A stretch of DNA of 64,000 nt, taken from an uncultured Geobacter sp. Its GTDB lineage: Bacteria > Desulfobacterota > Desulfuromonadia > Geobacterales > CAIOGM01. Under the pieces are notes generated by a model, which was given only the letters and a program-made list of their open reading frames with translations, made no database searches and had not been told where the DNA came from. Shown in pieces: positions 15,219-22,672 of this stretch (position 1 is its first letter; each line of letters starts with the position of its first letter). The stretch spans positions 1 to 64,000 of the forward strand of contig CAIOGM010000153.1 of the NCBI GenBank assembly GCA_903857795.1, given 5' to 3'. A program made the translations under genes and the position numbers.

Positions 15219-16637
15219 TCATCGCGTGGCATCGCGCACTGCCCAGAAATAATATTCTCCGACAGAGTTGTTCGTCTCGGCATTCGTAATACCGCTGTCG
15301 GTATAGAGGTACCAAGAAGTAGTCCCGTTGCTTGCCGGCTGGTTATAGCTCAAGAGCGTTGACGTCCAGGCTCCCTGAAGCTGTACGTTGGTAAAGGGAT
15401 GACCGGACGGCAGCGTCGGGTTGAGGCGGGAATAATCCACAAGGCTCTGCATCTCCAGGCGGTTCGGCAGGCGCCAATCGCCTTTCCGTGACCCGTCGCT
15501 CAAACCGCAGGCGCCGGATGCCACTCCCCCCACCCAGACAAGTGATTTGGAATAGCTGAGCACCGCATACGCGTTGGCTCTTCTTCGCACCACAGCGCCA
15601 CTGGTCTCCACACAGTTCGTATCCTTGAGCCAGACCAGCTTTGACAGGTTATCGGTGACGGTGCCGTCGCCGTTGTCGGTGAAGCGGGGATTGGGCCAGG
15701 CCGCTCCTTTCTGCTGGTAGCCGTCATCGCCGACGGCATGACTGAAAGTCTGACCCGTTCTGGGAAGGGTGACCGCGCCGGTGATGCCGGCATCGCGTAC
15801 CGGCCAGACATTGAAGCCGATTTTCTTGGAGGAAGGGTTCACCTGTCCGATCAGGAAATGAACAGCCCACGCTTGATAGCCGAGGGATGCTGACGTGGTG
15901 GACGACCAGTAGGAGTAATTCCCCACCCCGGTGAACAGCAGGGTCTCGGGGTTACCTTCAGTCGAAAGCGGCCCCACGGCCGGGTTCCAGCGGCCGGCAT
16001 TGACCAGGCTGTTCAACTCGGTGACGTTGGGAAGCCGCCAGTCGCCTCCCTTGGAGCCGTCATTCAAACCGCAGATTCCGGAGGCCAGGCCGTCGGCAGC
16101 GGTGAGAGCATCACGCCAGCTTTTTTTGCCGATACAGGCGGCGTCCTTGAGCCAGGCCAACCCGGTCAGCTTGTCGGTTACCGTACCGTCGCCGTTGTCG
16201 AAGAAACGTGGTGAAGGCCAGGCCGTACCTTTTTGCAGAGTGCCGTCGTCACCTGGTTTGTAGGTGGCGACCTGTCCTGTCTGCGGGAGTTGAACCGACG
16301 AGGCCGGCGGGGCCACGGCTGCGGTGAAGTCGTAGCCGGCGAGGCTGCCGCCGCTCATCACCGCCGGACGGGCGGCCGGTGTGAAGCGGTAACCGGTCTG
16401 GGTCGGGTTCACCGAGTAGCTGCCGCTCTTCACCCCGTAGACGGTGTAGTTACCGCCGCTGTCGGTGGTTGCCGAGGCGCTCATCGCGCCGCTCACGTTA
16501 ACCGTTACCCCGGCCTGGGGAACCCCGTTGAGGGTAACCTTCCCGGAGATGCCGGGACCATCCCCGCCACCGGAACTGCAGGCGGCAAGCAGGGCTCCGA
16601 GCCCGACACAGCAGATGATACGCAGTTGTTTCCGCAT
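15219..16637 (-). CDS. DUF1566-repeat lipoprotein with N-terminal beta-sandwich domain
   Basis: 472 residues from the ATG at 16637, four bases after AGGAGG. Signal peptide with lipobox LLAAC (Cys about residue 20) followed by a Ser-Gly spacer. Residues about 30-105 are a carboxypeptidase-regulatory-like domain (ISGKVTLNGVPQAGVTVNVS). Two DUF1566 (Lcl-like) copies follow, each with NGDGTVTD, W-LKD, GDWRLPN and a closing WPVRD or WAVRD. DUF1566 domains occur in extracellular or adhesin-like proteins of environmental bacteria, often in multiple copies. It ends 32 bp before the protease start, so the two are very likely co-transcribed. Confidence 0.8.
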   Translation of the reverse strand: MRKQLRIICCVGLGALLAACSSGGGDGPGISGKVTLNGVPQAGVTVNVSGAMSASATTDSGGNYTVYGVKSGSYSVNPTQTGYRFTPAARPAVMSGGSLAGYDFTAAVAPPASSVQLPQTGQVATYKPGDDGTLQKGTAWPSPRFFDNGDGTVTDKLTGLAWLKDAACIGKKSWRDALTAADGLASGICGLNDGSKGGDWRLPNVTELNSLVNAGRWNPAVGPLSTEGNPETLLFTGVGNYSYWSSTTSASLGYQAWAVHFLIGQVNPSSKKIGFNVWPVRDAGITGAVTLPRTGQTFSHAVGDDGYQQKGAAWPNPRFTDNGDGTVTDNLSKLVWLKDTNCVETSGAVVRRRANAYAVLSYSKSLVWVGGVASGACGLSDGSRKGDWRLPNRLEMQSLVDYSRLNPTLPSGHPFTNVQLQGAWTSTLLSYNQPASNGTTSWYLYTDSGITNAETNNSVGEYYFWAVRDATR

Positions 16638-16762
16638 GATTCCTCCTGCAGCGTCTCCATGAATGGCTGGGCTGTTTAATCGAGTACCATATAACTTATG
16701 GATGGGCAACTCAACCGTAAATGTCGCGCTCAAGTCGTTGCTGCACCTGCGACACATCAAAG

Positions 16763-16805
16763 GCGGGCGTCATAAATGCGCGGGCGTCATAAATGCCGCC
16801 CCTAC
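16763..16805. repeat. Two 17-bp direct repeats ending in a GCCCCTAC palindrome half
   Basis: GCGGGCGTCATAAATG occurs at 16763-16778 and again at 16780-16795, followed by CCGCCCCTAC. The terminal octamer is shared by other palindromic repeats in this window (near 17.7, 52.96 and 60.26 kb). It looks like a decayed member of a dispersed short palindromic family. Confidence 0.6.
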
Positions 16806-17044
16806 AAACCCAACGCCTTCTCGATCTTCGCAAACCGCGCCTTCAGATCGCTGTTTTCCGCCTTCAACCCGTCATTCTCCGATTTCAATTCTTGAATCGC
16901 CTTGGTCAGCACCGGAACGAGGTTGACGTAGGAGATCCTCAGGGTTTCGCCTTTGACCAGGTCCCCTTCCGTCCCGCTCACCACTTCGGGCACGACCTTC
17001 TGCACCTCCTGGGCGATTAACCCGACTTGGTGATGGTTGGTGGT
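16802..17044 (-). pseudogene. C-terminal remnant of a tail-fibre/S74-type intramolecular chaperone protein
   Basis: On the minus strand the frame reads TTNHHQVGLIAQEVQKVVPE, then ISYVNLVPVLTKAIQEL, then a heptad coiled coil KSENDGLKAENSDLKARF. This is the end of peptidase S74 (endosialidase-type chaperone) domains, where GLIAQEV is the hallmark and the coiled coil trimerises. Upstream the homology fades and in-frame TGA and TAG stops lie at about 17140, so the main body of the protein is absent. Only a weak GTG start exists. Such domains end phage tail fibres and large secreted proteins; here it is probably debris. Confidence 0.6.
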
Positions 17045-17181
17045 GTCGGCTTTGCCTCGTATGCACCGGGTTCGATAAATAAGGCAACTGCGATCATCGT
17101 AAAAGTACTGATTGCAATTTGGCAGCTGAATACTCTATCATTCAAAAATATACCGAATAAATGCTGCCGAGAGATGCACTA

Positions 17182-17430
17182 ATGAAGTTTATCTGGCACC
17201 AAACAAAAGCAAGGACAAATCTAAAGAAACACCAGGTTACTTTTGATGAAGCCGCAACGGTCTTCCCCGACCCTCTGTCGTTTGTGTTTGCCGACTTAGA
17301 CCATTCAGAGGACGAAGAGCGTTTTCTTATAATCGGTCGTTCGGAAACAGCAAAAATTCTCGTTGTTTCTCATACAAATCGTGAAAATAAGACCCGGATT
17401 ATTTCCGCAAGAGAAGCAACACGAAAGTAG
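17182..17430 (+). CDS. brnT: BrnT-family toxin, C-terminus cut by an amber codon
   Basis: 82 residues starting MKFIWHQTKARTNLKKHQV, with the family signatures FDEAATVF, HSEDEERFLIIG and TRIISAREATRK. BrnT toxins are RelE-fold ribonucleases. In the family the last motif normally runs on as ATRxER..YEE; here a TAG at 17428 replaces the Glu codon, and the same frame continues RIFYEENRTG to a TGA at 17461. The gene therefore looks recently truncated by a single base change. No strong ribosome-binding site precedes the start. The partner antitoxin-like gene starts 11 bp later, at 17441, inside the lost tail. Confidence 0.75.
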   Translation: MKFIWHQTKARTNLKKHQVTFDEAATVFPDPLSFVFADLDHSEDEERFLIIGRSETAKILVVSHTNRENKTRIISAREATRK

Positions 17431-17440
17431 CGGATATTTT

Positions 17441-17656
17441 ATGAAGAAAACCGCACAGGATGAACTAAGACCGGAATATGACTTTGCATCCATGACGGGT
17501 GGGGTAAGAGGCAAGTATTCCGAGCGCTATCGGCAAGGGGTTAACATTGTTAGACTTGAAGACGACGTCGCAGCAGCATTCCCTGATGCCAAATCAGTGA
17601 ATAATGCATTGCGTACATTAAACAAGGCATCAAAGAGCACCGCGAAGCACGTATAG
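17441..17656 (+). CDS. Antitoxin-like small protein paired with BrnT-like toxin
   Basis: 71 residues: MKKTAQDELRPEYDFASM, then GVRGKYSERYRQG and DDVAAAFPDAKSVNNALRTL. This matches a common group of small proteins found directly after BrnT-like or other RelE-fold toxins, with the GVRGKY and VNxALR motifs, and is unlike classic BrnA. The C-terminal helical part is probably the DNA-binding or dimerisation region. The ATG overlaps what would have been the toxin tail, as expected for a translationally coupled toxin-antitoxin pair. The antitoxin appears intact. Confidence 0.65.
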   Translation: MKKTAQDELRPEYDFASMTGGVRGKYSERYRQGVNIVRLEDDVAAAFPDAKSVNNALRTLNKASKSTAKHV

Positions 17657-17681
17657 CTGACATTGGTGCAGTGGCAAGGTT

Positions 17682-17710
17682 GGTAGGGGCACGGCGCGCC
17701 GTGCCCTACC
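17682..17710. repeat. GTAGGGGC-type palindrome
   Basis: GGTAGGGGCACGGC is followed at once by its near-perfect inverse GCCGTGCCCTACC around a GC centre, with one extra G on the left arm. It lies just after the antitoxin-like gene and belongs to the dispersed GTAGGGGC/GCCCCTAC family of this window. Confidence 0.7.
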
Positions 17711-17780
17711 GCCGGGGTGTCATTGCATCGGAATTGACAGCCAAGGCCGCCTGATTTCCTCTCAGGCGATCAAAAGAAAA

Positions 17781-17813
17781 GGGCGAAGCAGATGAACCTT
17801 GCTTCGCCCCTAC
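17781..17813. repeat. Second palindrome with GCCCCTAC end
   Basis: GGGCGAAGCA and TGCTTCGCCC form a 10-bp stem around a 9-base loop, followed by CCTAC. Same family as the element 70 bp upstream. It may also act as a transcription end for the toxin-antitoxin unit or for the Dnmt2-like gene, which ends at 17907 on the other strand. Confidence 0.6.
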
Positions 17814-17906
17814 TATTTTACGGTTTTCCATCCCTCCTCAACTCCGTCAAACTCTCCCCCTCCTTGGCCAAGGCGGGGGGTGGTTCGGCAGTCACCCACG
17901 AAAAGA

Positions 17907-18830
17907 TCAGCTTGTTACCGTCAGTTCCGGAAATGCAGAAAGCAGCTCCCGCACGGCAACCACCGAGAGGCTGTTTCCGGCGAGCCCCCAACGCCTTCGC
18001 AGCGACATCCCCTCGGGAAAACGGAAGGTTTCGGGGAAATGGAGGAGCCGGATGATCTCCTCCGGGGCAAAGCGGCGGACACGAGAACCGCACCGCAGGT
18101 ACGATCCGGCGTTTACCAGCGACCGGCCATAGCCGGAGGTGAAGCAGGTGGTGACGGCCGAGAGGTCGGCCGGGTCGAGAATGGGGAGACCACTGCCGAA
18201 CCGGACTACACTCTCCTCGGGGAGGAGGAGTTCAGTGGGGGCCGTCTCGATAAGCGCCGGGTCGAGGTAGCCGGCAAGGGGACGCAAGGGGATGCAGGGC
18301 GTCGCTCGTTCCGGCGCCAGCGGGGAGAGGGATGCGGCCAAGTAGTAGCGGGGGCGTCGGGAGGGGACCCCCAACTCCGTGGGGCAGAGGAGCCGTTCGC
18401 GCAGGTGATAGCCGAGGCAGCCGAGAAGGGGGATGAGGCGCCCCCGGGCCCGGGAGGTCACGAAGCCGGCGACATTCTCCAGAGCCAGATGACGAGGGCG
18501 TTTCTCCGGTGGTATCCGTTCCAGAAGATCCATGAGATGAATGAGGCTCCGGGTCCGGTGGTCATCCAGATCACGCCGGGCGCCCCGCTCGCAGTAGGGC
18601 TGGCAGGGGGGAGAGAGCCACCAGAGCTCCGCATCCAGTGAGGTCAGCTCCCAGGCGGTGACTCGCTCCAAGTCGACCCGCCGGATCGGGTGTTCCGGGA
18701 AGTTGAGACGATAGCTCTCCAGGGCTTCCGGATCCTGATCAAGCGCCGCCGTCACCCGGACGTCGCATCCCGCCACTGCCGCGGCAAAGCCGCCGATCCC
18801 GCTGAATAGTTCAACTGCGCGTAGAGTCAT
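17907..18830 (-). CDS. Dnmt2 (TRDMT1)-like cytosine-C5 methyltransferase, probable tRNA methyltransferase
   Basis: 307 residues. C5-methyltransferase motifs are in order: SAM loop VELFSGIGGFA (6-16), motif IV PPCQPYC with nucleophile C76, motif VI ENV (118-120), motif VIII RPRYYLA, and motif X GLAGNSLSV. Beyond these it carries the Dnmt2-specific CFTSGYG (C229-F-T), PTELGVPSRRPRYYL and FAPEEIIRLLHFP segments, which line up closely with eukaryotic DNMT2, an enzyme that methylates C38 of tRNA rather than DNA. A Geobacter Dnmt2 has been studied and reported to act on tRNA-Glu (recalled, not checked). No restriction enzyme gene lies beside it, which fits a tRNA role. The length is short but complete. 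Confidence 0.85.
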   Translation of the reverse strand: MTLRAVELFSGIGGFAAAVAGCDVRVTAALDQDPEALESYRLNFPEHPIRRVDLERVTAWELTSLDAELWWLSPPCQPYCERGARRDLDDHRTRSLIHLMDLLERIPPEKRPRHLALENVAGFVTSRARGRLIPLLGCLGYHLRERLLCPTELGVPSRRPRYYLAASLSPLAPERATPCIPLRPLAGYLDPALIETAPTELLLPEESVVRFGSGLPILDPADLSAVTTCFTSGYGRSLVNAGSYLRCGSRVRRFAPEEIIRLLHFPETFRFPEGMSLRRRWGLAGNSLSVVAVRELLSAFPELTVTS

Positions 18831-18831
18831 A

Positions 18832-18898
18832 GGTTCTATGTTCTATGTTCAAGGTTCAAGGTTCAAGGCTCTAGGTTTTAGGTTCAAGGTTCGGGGTT
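18832..18898. repeat. Degenerate heptamer tandem repeat (GGTTCAA units)
   Basis: A run of imperfect 7-bp units (GGTTCTA, TGTTCTA, TGTTCAA, GGTTCAA, GGTTCAA, GGCTCTA, GGTTTTA, GGTTCAA) starts two bases upstream of the Dnmt2 start codon and thus covers its 5' leader. No ribosome-binding site is visible within it. Confidence 0.75.
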
Positions 18899-18964
18899 TG
18901 GGGGAGAGAGGGACGATAGCCCATCACTGCTCAACAAACTAGCTATTTTTATAGATGAATTTCT

Positions 18965-18988
18965 CTCCGTGCCTCCGTGACTCCGTGG
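18965..18988. repeat. Three 8-bp CTCCGTGN tandem repeats
   Basis: CTCCGTGC, CTCCGTGA and CTCCGTGG in direct succession. Similar short tracts occur in intergenic regions of many environmental bacteria. No gene was recognised in 18831-19099 besides these repeats. Confidence 0.6.
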
Positions 18989-19099
18989 TGGACTGCTTTT
19001 TCTAGGATCAACTGCCTTCATGTACTTTCGGCCGCTCCTGTGATAGAAGAGAGTTACCGCCATGAATACGGCTACGAGCGGGGAAAAAGGAGACGACTG

Positions 19100-19420
19100 A
19101 TGGACGATCACCCCCCCGTTGATCCGGCGGTTATTGCCGCGGGACTGCGTATCATCCGCAAACGCCGCTGGTTCCTCTGGTCGCTCATCATCATCTATAT
19201 ACCGGCGGTCTGGACCTCTCTCACCCTGACCCACTCGGACCGGGCCACGGCGTACTTCTTCGGCTTCTGGTTGCTCCTCCTCATTATCGCGGTCTTCTTC
19301 GTCACCACCTGCCGCTGTCCCCGCTGCGGCAACCTGTTCCATATGCACGGCGTCACCCCCCTCTACCTCCGGAGCTGCCTGCACTGCCAGCTCCATATCT
19401 GCGAGGACAAGCGGCGGTGA
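19100..19420 (+). CDS. Small two-helix membrane protein with C-terminal zinc ribbon
   Basis: 106 residues from the ATG at 19100 (AGGAG seven bases upstream). Two transmembrane helices (WFLWSLIIIYIPAVW; FFGFWLLLLIIAVFFVTT) are joined by a short loop. The end holds two paired-Cys motifs, CPRCG and CLHC, which probably form one zinc ribbon. Its stop codon overlaps the GTG start of the NlpC/P60 gene (GTGA), so the two are translationally coupled. No family recognised; function unknown. Confidence 0.65.
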   Translation: MDDHPPVDPAVIAAGLRIIRKRRWFLWSLIIIYIPAVWTSLTLTHSDRATAYFFGFWLLLLIIAVFFVTTCRCPRCGNLFHMHGVTPLYLRSCLHCQLHICEDKRR

Positions 19421-20916
19421 GGCTCCTGCTCCTCCTCCTCTCCGTCACGGCCTGCGCCTGCTCCCCGGCCCTGCACCCTGCGCTCCCCGACCCTGGAGAG
19501 AGGATACCGGTGGGGAGCAGCGTTAACGGCAGTGCCTCTGCTAATCCCTGCCCGAACAGATGCCTTGAACCACTCCCCGTCCCTGCCGCTCCAGTAGAAG
19601 AGAGCGTAGAGATGGAGGTCGCCTCCGTCCCGGCGAAACCTCCCGCCGCTGTTCTCCCTGCCGAGTACGAGCTCGACGACATACGGAGCCTTCCCCAGGA
19701 TATGGGCGCCTACAGCTCCTCCCTTGCCACTGGAGGCCTTACCCCGGCCTGCCAGGCCAGCATGGCGGCCGAGTTCCGCAGCCGCTACTTCTCCCCCTGG
19801 AGCAACGCCACCCCCCTGGCCGACCCGGCGACCATGGTTAACGCCATGGGCAAACAGCTGGGCCAAAAGTGGTATGGCGAGAACCGGCTGAAGGTCCCGG
19901 ACGCCACGCTCAAGGCCCTTAGGGAAAACTGCGATCTGGGGCGCCTTCCCTCGCTGAACCGGCGCGCCATCAGCACCGTCGCCACCAATATGCGGATCCT
20001 CCCCACGGCCAGGCCCTTCTTCAAGCAGCCCGACGGCTTCCCCTTTGATATGCTGCAGCAGTCCGGAGTCAAGCTCAACGAACCGCTCCGGGTGCTCCAC
20101 GTCTCCCGGAATGGTGTCTGGCTTTTCGTGGAGAGCCCCGCTGCCAGCGGCTGGGTGGAGGCGCGGGAGGTGGCCTACCTGGATGAGGCGATGGCCCTCA
20201 AGAGGATGGGGCGCGAGCAGCTGGTTATCGTCGGAGAGTCCGTCCCGCTGCGTGACACCACCGGGTCGTTTGTCCGGATAGCCAAGGTCGGGACAATCCT
20301 TCCCCTGGAGCGCGAAGACGACGACGGCTACGAGATCACCCTGGCGGCCCGGACGGAGCCGTCAGGAGTCATGCAGGAGCTGCGGGCCAGGGTGCTAAAA
20401 AGCGTGGCAGCGCGGCATCCACTGCCGTTCACTGGTGAGAGGATCTCCACCATCGGCAACCAGCTGCTCGGTACCCCCTATGGCTGGGGTGAGCTCTACG
20501 ATGACCGGGACTGCTCCGCCTTGCTCCGCGATTTCTTCCTCACCTTCGGCATCTGGTTAGGGCGAGGCTCCTACGATCAGGGGAACGGAGGAGCGACCCT
20601 TTCCCTCGCGGGAAAGAGCATCGAAGAAAAAACGCGGATATTGCTAAAGAGCGGGGTGCCGTTCCTGACTCTGGTCTACATGAAGGGGCATATCATGCTC
20701 TACGTGGGGAACAGGGAGGGAACACCGCTGGTGTTTCAAGACCTTTGGGGGGTAACGGTCCGGGACCGGGAGGGGAAAGAGAAAAAGCAGATTGTCGGTA
20801 AGGCCGTCATCACCACCCTGACTCCAGGCCGGGAGTTGGGGCTGGTCAGCGGACCGCTCCTGGCCAAGGTCAGCAGGATCCGGATTCTCACCGACTCCTG
20901 CGGATCACCGAGATGA
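19417..20916 (+). CDS. SH3-domain NlpC/P60-type peptidoglycan hydrolase lipoprotein
   Basis: 499 residues from a GTG overlapping the previous stop. Signal peptide with lipobox VTAC (C13). The N-terminal 200 residues include the helical domain common in YgiM/NLPC-type proteins. Two SH3b-like segments follow (about 205-330, with NMRILPTARPFF and GWVEAREVAYL), then a C-terminal NlpC/P60 fold with catalytic Cys in YDDRDCSALLRDFF and His in YMKGHIMLYVG. Such enzymes cleave the gamma-D-Glu to diaminopimelate bond of stem peptides in the periplasm. Lipid anchoring suggests an outer- or inner-membrane location. Confidence 0.82.
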   Translation: MRLLLLLLSVTACACSPALHPALPDPGERIPVGSSVNGSASANPCPNRCLEPLPVPAAPVEESVEMEVASVPAKPPAAVLPAEYELDDIRSLPQDMGAYSSSLATGGLTPACQASMAAEFRSRYFSPWSNATPLADPATMVNAMGKQLGQKWYGENRLKVPDATLKALRENCDLGRLPSLNRRAISTVATNMRILPTARPFFKQPDGFPFDMLQQSGVKLNEPLRVLHVSRNGVWLFVESPAASGWVEAREVAYLDEAMALKRMGREQLVIVGESVPLRDTTGSFVRIAKVGTILPLEREDDDGYEITLAARTEPSGVMQELRARVLKSVAARHPLPFTGERISTIGNQLLGTPYGWGELYDDRDCSALLRDFFLTFGIWLGRGSYDQGNGGATLSLAGKSIEEKTRILLKSGVPFLTLVYMKGHIMLYVGNREGTPLVFQDLWGVTVRDREGKEKKQIVGKAVITTLTPGRELGLVSGPLLAKVSRIRILTDSCGSPR

Positions 20917-20943
20917 TGTCAAGGGCTGGCGAGGAGGTACTCC

Positions 20944-21801
20944 TCAGAAGACGAAGGAGAGGCGGCTCACCACCAGAATCCCCTCGGTGCTGTTCCGGGT
21001 CAGCAGGTCCTGGTAGGCTGCCAGAGATATCTTGAGATGCTCCAGACGGCCATAGACAATCTCGCCTCCGACGGCGAGGCGCAGCAGACCGCTGTCGGCC
21101 AAGGTTTTGCCCCCCTGCTTGTTGTCTGCTCCCGTGATAAAGTTGATGGCCGGTCCGATCCTGATTTTTTCGGCCAGACGGACGGTGGCCAATCCCTCCG
21201 CCACAAACTCGTTGCCGGGGGTGAAGTCGCTCTCCGGATTGCGGAAACGGACGACGTATTTGAACACGGCATCGAAAGCAAACGGCGCCATCAGCTTGTA
21301 GAGATAGAGTTCCATGACCAGGTCCGTCTGACCATCCCCGAAGTTTACCGGATACTGCTTGTCAAAGCCGCCGGTTGGAGCCTTGACCAACAGCACCGGT
21401 TGCACGGTCACCCACTCCACCGGTAGAAACCAGCCGGCCCTCAGCTGGATGTCGCCAAGACCGGCGTCATCGCTCTTCAGTTTACCGACCTCTATGGCGC
21501 CCACCGGGATGATTACGTTCAGATGCAAATCCCCGACATAGTAGTCGTTGCTGACGTAGACGCCATATTTCCTCAGCCCCAGATCCTGGAGTGTGGGGTT
21601 CCCGTCTTTGTCACTGCGCGTGTCAGCATAATAGTAATATGGGTAGAGCCTGAAGTGATAGCCCGGTGACGACCTGGCGCCAGCGCCGTAGTTTACGGCA
21701 TGAGCGCTGGCAGGGAGAAGGCAGGCGCCCACAAGCGAAACCAGCAACAGAATGGTGACTACTGTTTGTATGCGCATGAGAGGGAGTCTATCTGAAATCA
21801 T
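20944..21801 (-). CDS. Outer-membrane transporter-like protein (phenol MetA/SphA-like barrel)
   Basis: 285 residues with signal MRIQTVVTILLLVSLVGACL to PASAHAVNYG. The upstream ATG at 21801 adds eight residues; neither ATG has a strong site. The mature sequence (YHFRLYPYYYYADT, LNVIIPVG, NFGDGQTDLVMELYLY, RIGPAINFITG, ending SRLSFVF) matches the barrel family annotated as MetA-pathway phenol degradation or SphA-like transporters. These proteins occur broadly in Geobacter and their substrates are mostly unknown. It is divergent from rpsF and convergent with the NlpC/P60 gene. Confidence 0.65.
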   Translation of the reverse strand: MISDRLPLMRIQTVVTILLLVSLVGACLLPASAHAVNYGAGARSSPGYHFRLYPYYYYADTRSDKDGNPTLQDLGLRKYGVYVSNDYYVGDLHLNVIIPVGAIEVGKLKSDDAGLGDIQLRAGWFLPVEWVTVQPVLLVKAPTGGFDKQYPVNFGDGQTDLVMELYLYKLMAPFAFDAVFKYVVRFRNPESDFTPGNEFVAEGLATVRLAEKIRIGPAINFITGADNKQGGKTLADSGLLRLAVGGEIVYGRLEHLKISLAAYQDLLTRNSTEGILVVSRLSFVF

Positions 21802-21848
21802 TCTTTACTTCAAGTCTGTCGAATATGTGGTCCGCTCCCAAAAAAAAC

Positions 21849-21878
21849 TTGAATAGCCACCCCTTATCGTGGTAGAAG
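21849..21878 (+). promoter_or_regulatory. Candidate sigma-70 promoter for the rpsF operon
   Basis: TTGAAT and TAGAAG are separated by 18 bases, about 90 bases upstream of rpsF and oriented toward it. The match to consensus is moderate. Confidence 0.4.
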
Positions 21879-21920
21879 TTTCAGTTCCCATGAGGCGGCC
21901 TATTTCGGCTGTCGCTCCTT

Positions 21921-21940
21921 GCTCCGGGCGGGACCGGAGC
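21921..21940 (+). promoter_or_regulatory. Leader hairpin upstream of rpsF
   Basis: GCTCCGG and CCGGAGC form a 7-bp stem with a six-base GC-rich loop, 25 bases before the rpsF start. Many bacteria use an rpsF leader hairpin bound by the S6:S18 complex for feedback. This hairpin is a candidate by position only; the diagnostic bulge was not confirmed. Confidence 0.35.
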
Positions 21941-21965
21941 TACAAACCGAGAGGAGGAAGTACGT

Positions 21966-22343
21966 ATGATAAGGAAGTATGAGACGATCTATATCGTCAA
22001 GCCTGACCTGGCCGAGGAGGAGCTAAAGGCCCTTACCGACAAGGTTCAGGATGTCATCGCCGGCAACGGCGGCGACCTGAAGCGCCTGGAAGATTGGGGG
22101 GTCAGGAAGCTGGCCTATGCCATCAAAAAGTTCCCCCGCGGACGGTATGTGTACCTCCGGTACGACGGCGTCGAAACGCTGGTTGCGGAACTGGAGCGCC
22201 GCTTGCGGCTTGACGACCGGATTCTTCGGTATCTGACCGTCAAGATCGAAAAAGAGACGGTTGCACCGGTGGTCGCCGAACTCCCCGAAGAGGGGGACGA
22301 AGCTGCGACGGAATCCGACGAGACCCTGGAAGAATCAGCGTAA
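21966..22343 (+). CDS. rpsF: 30S ribosomal protein bS6
   Basis: 125 residues; the strong site GAGGAGG precedes the ATG. Starts MIRKYETIYIVKPDLAEEE and carries KLAYAIKKFPRGRYVYLRYDG, the conserved bS6 core that pairs with bS18 on the 16S rRNA platform. The acidic tail (about 30 residues, Glu-rich) is typical of longer bS6 versions. First gene of rpsF-rpsR-DUF2232-rplI, a standard arrangement in this group. Confidence 0.97.
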   Translation: MIRKYETIYIVKPDLAEEELKALTDKVQDVIAGNGGDLKRLEDWGVRKLAYAIKKFPRGRYVYLRYDGVETLVAELERRLRLDDRILRYLTVKIEKETVAPVVAELPEEGDEAATESDETLEESA

Positions 22344-22382
22344 ACCGACTACCGACTGCCAACGAAAGCGAGGATACCGACC

Positions 22383-22661
22383 ATGGCTGACGAAAGAGAA
22401 AGATCACCCCGGCCCAGTGGCCCCCGTAAGAAGCGTACCTTCCAGCGCCGCAAGGTCTGCCGCTTCTGCGCCGACAAGTCCCTGGCCATTGACTACAAAG
22501 AGCCACGCACCCTCCGCTATTTCATCAGCGAACGGGGAAAGATCGTGCCGCGACGGATCTCCGGCAACTGCTCCGCTCACCAGCGCGAGATTTCCGAAGC
22601 GATCAAGCGGGCCCGTAACATTGCGCTGCTTCCCATCGCATCAGCACACGTCTCTCAGTAA
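22383..22661 (+). CDS. rpsR: 30S ribosomal protein bS18 (zinc-ribbon form)
   Basis: 92 residues: a basic N-terminus, then [38 protein letters not shown] and [21 protein letters not shown]. This is full bS18 core sequence. The CxxC plus later Cys and His indicate the C-plus, zinc-binding paralogue type. bS18 binds bS6 and the central domain of 16S rRNA. Lies 39 bp after rpsF. Confidence 0.97.
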   Translation: MADERERSPRPSGPRKKRTFQRRKVCRFCADKSLAIDYKEPRTLRYFISERGKIVPRRISGNCSAHQREISEAIKRARNIALLPIASAHVSQ

Positions 22662-22672
22662 CGGCCCAAGAG

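Noticed and set aside
17428-17430. UAG read as pyrrolysine or suppressed in the BrnT-like gene
   Set aside because: There is no sign of pyrrolysine genes in the window, and a simple nonsense change explains it.
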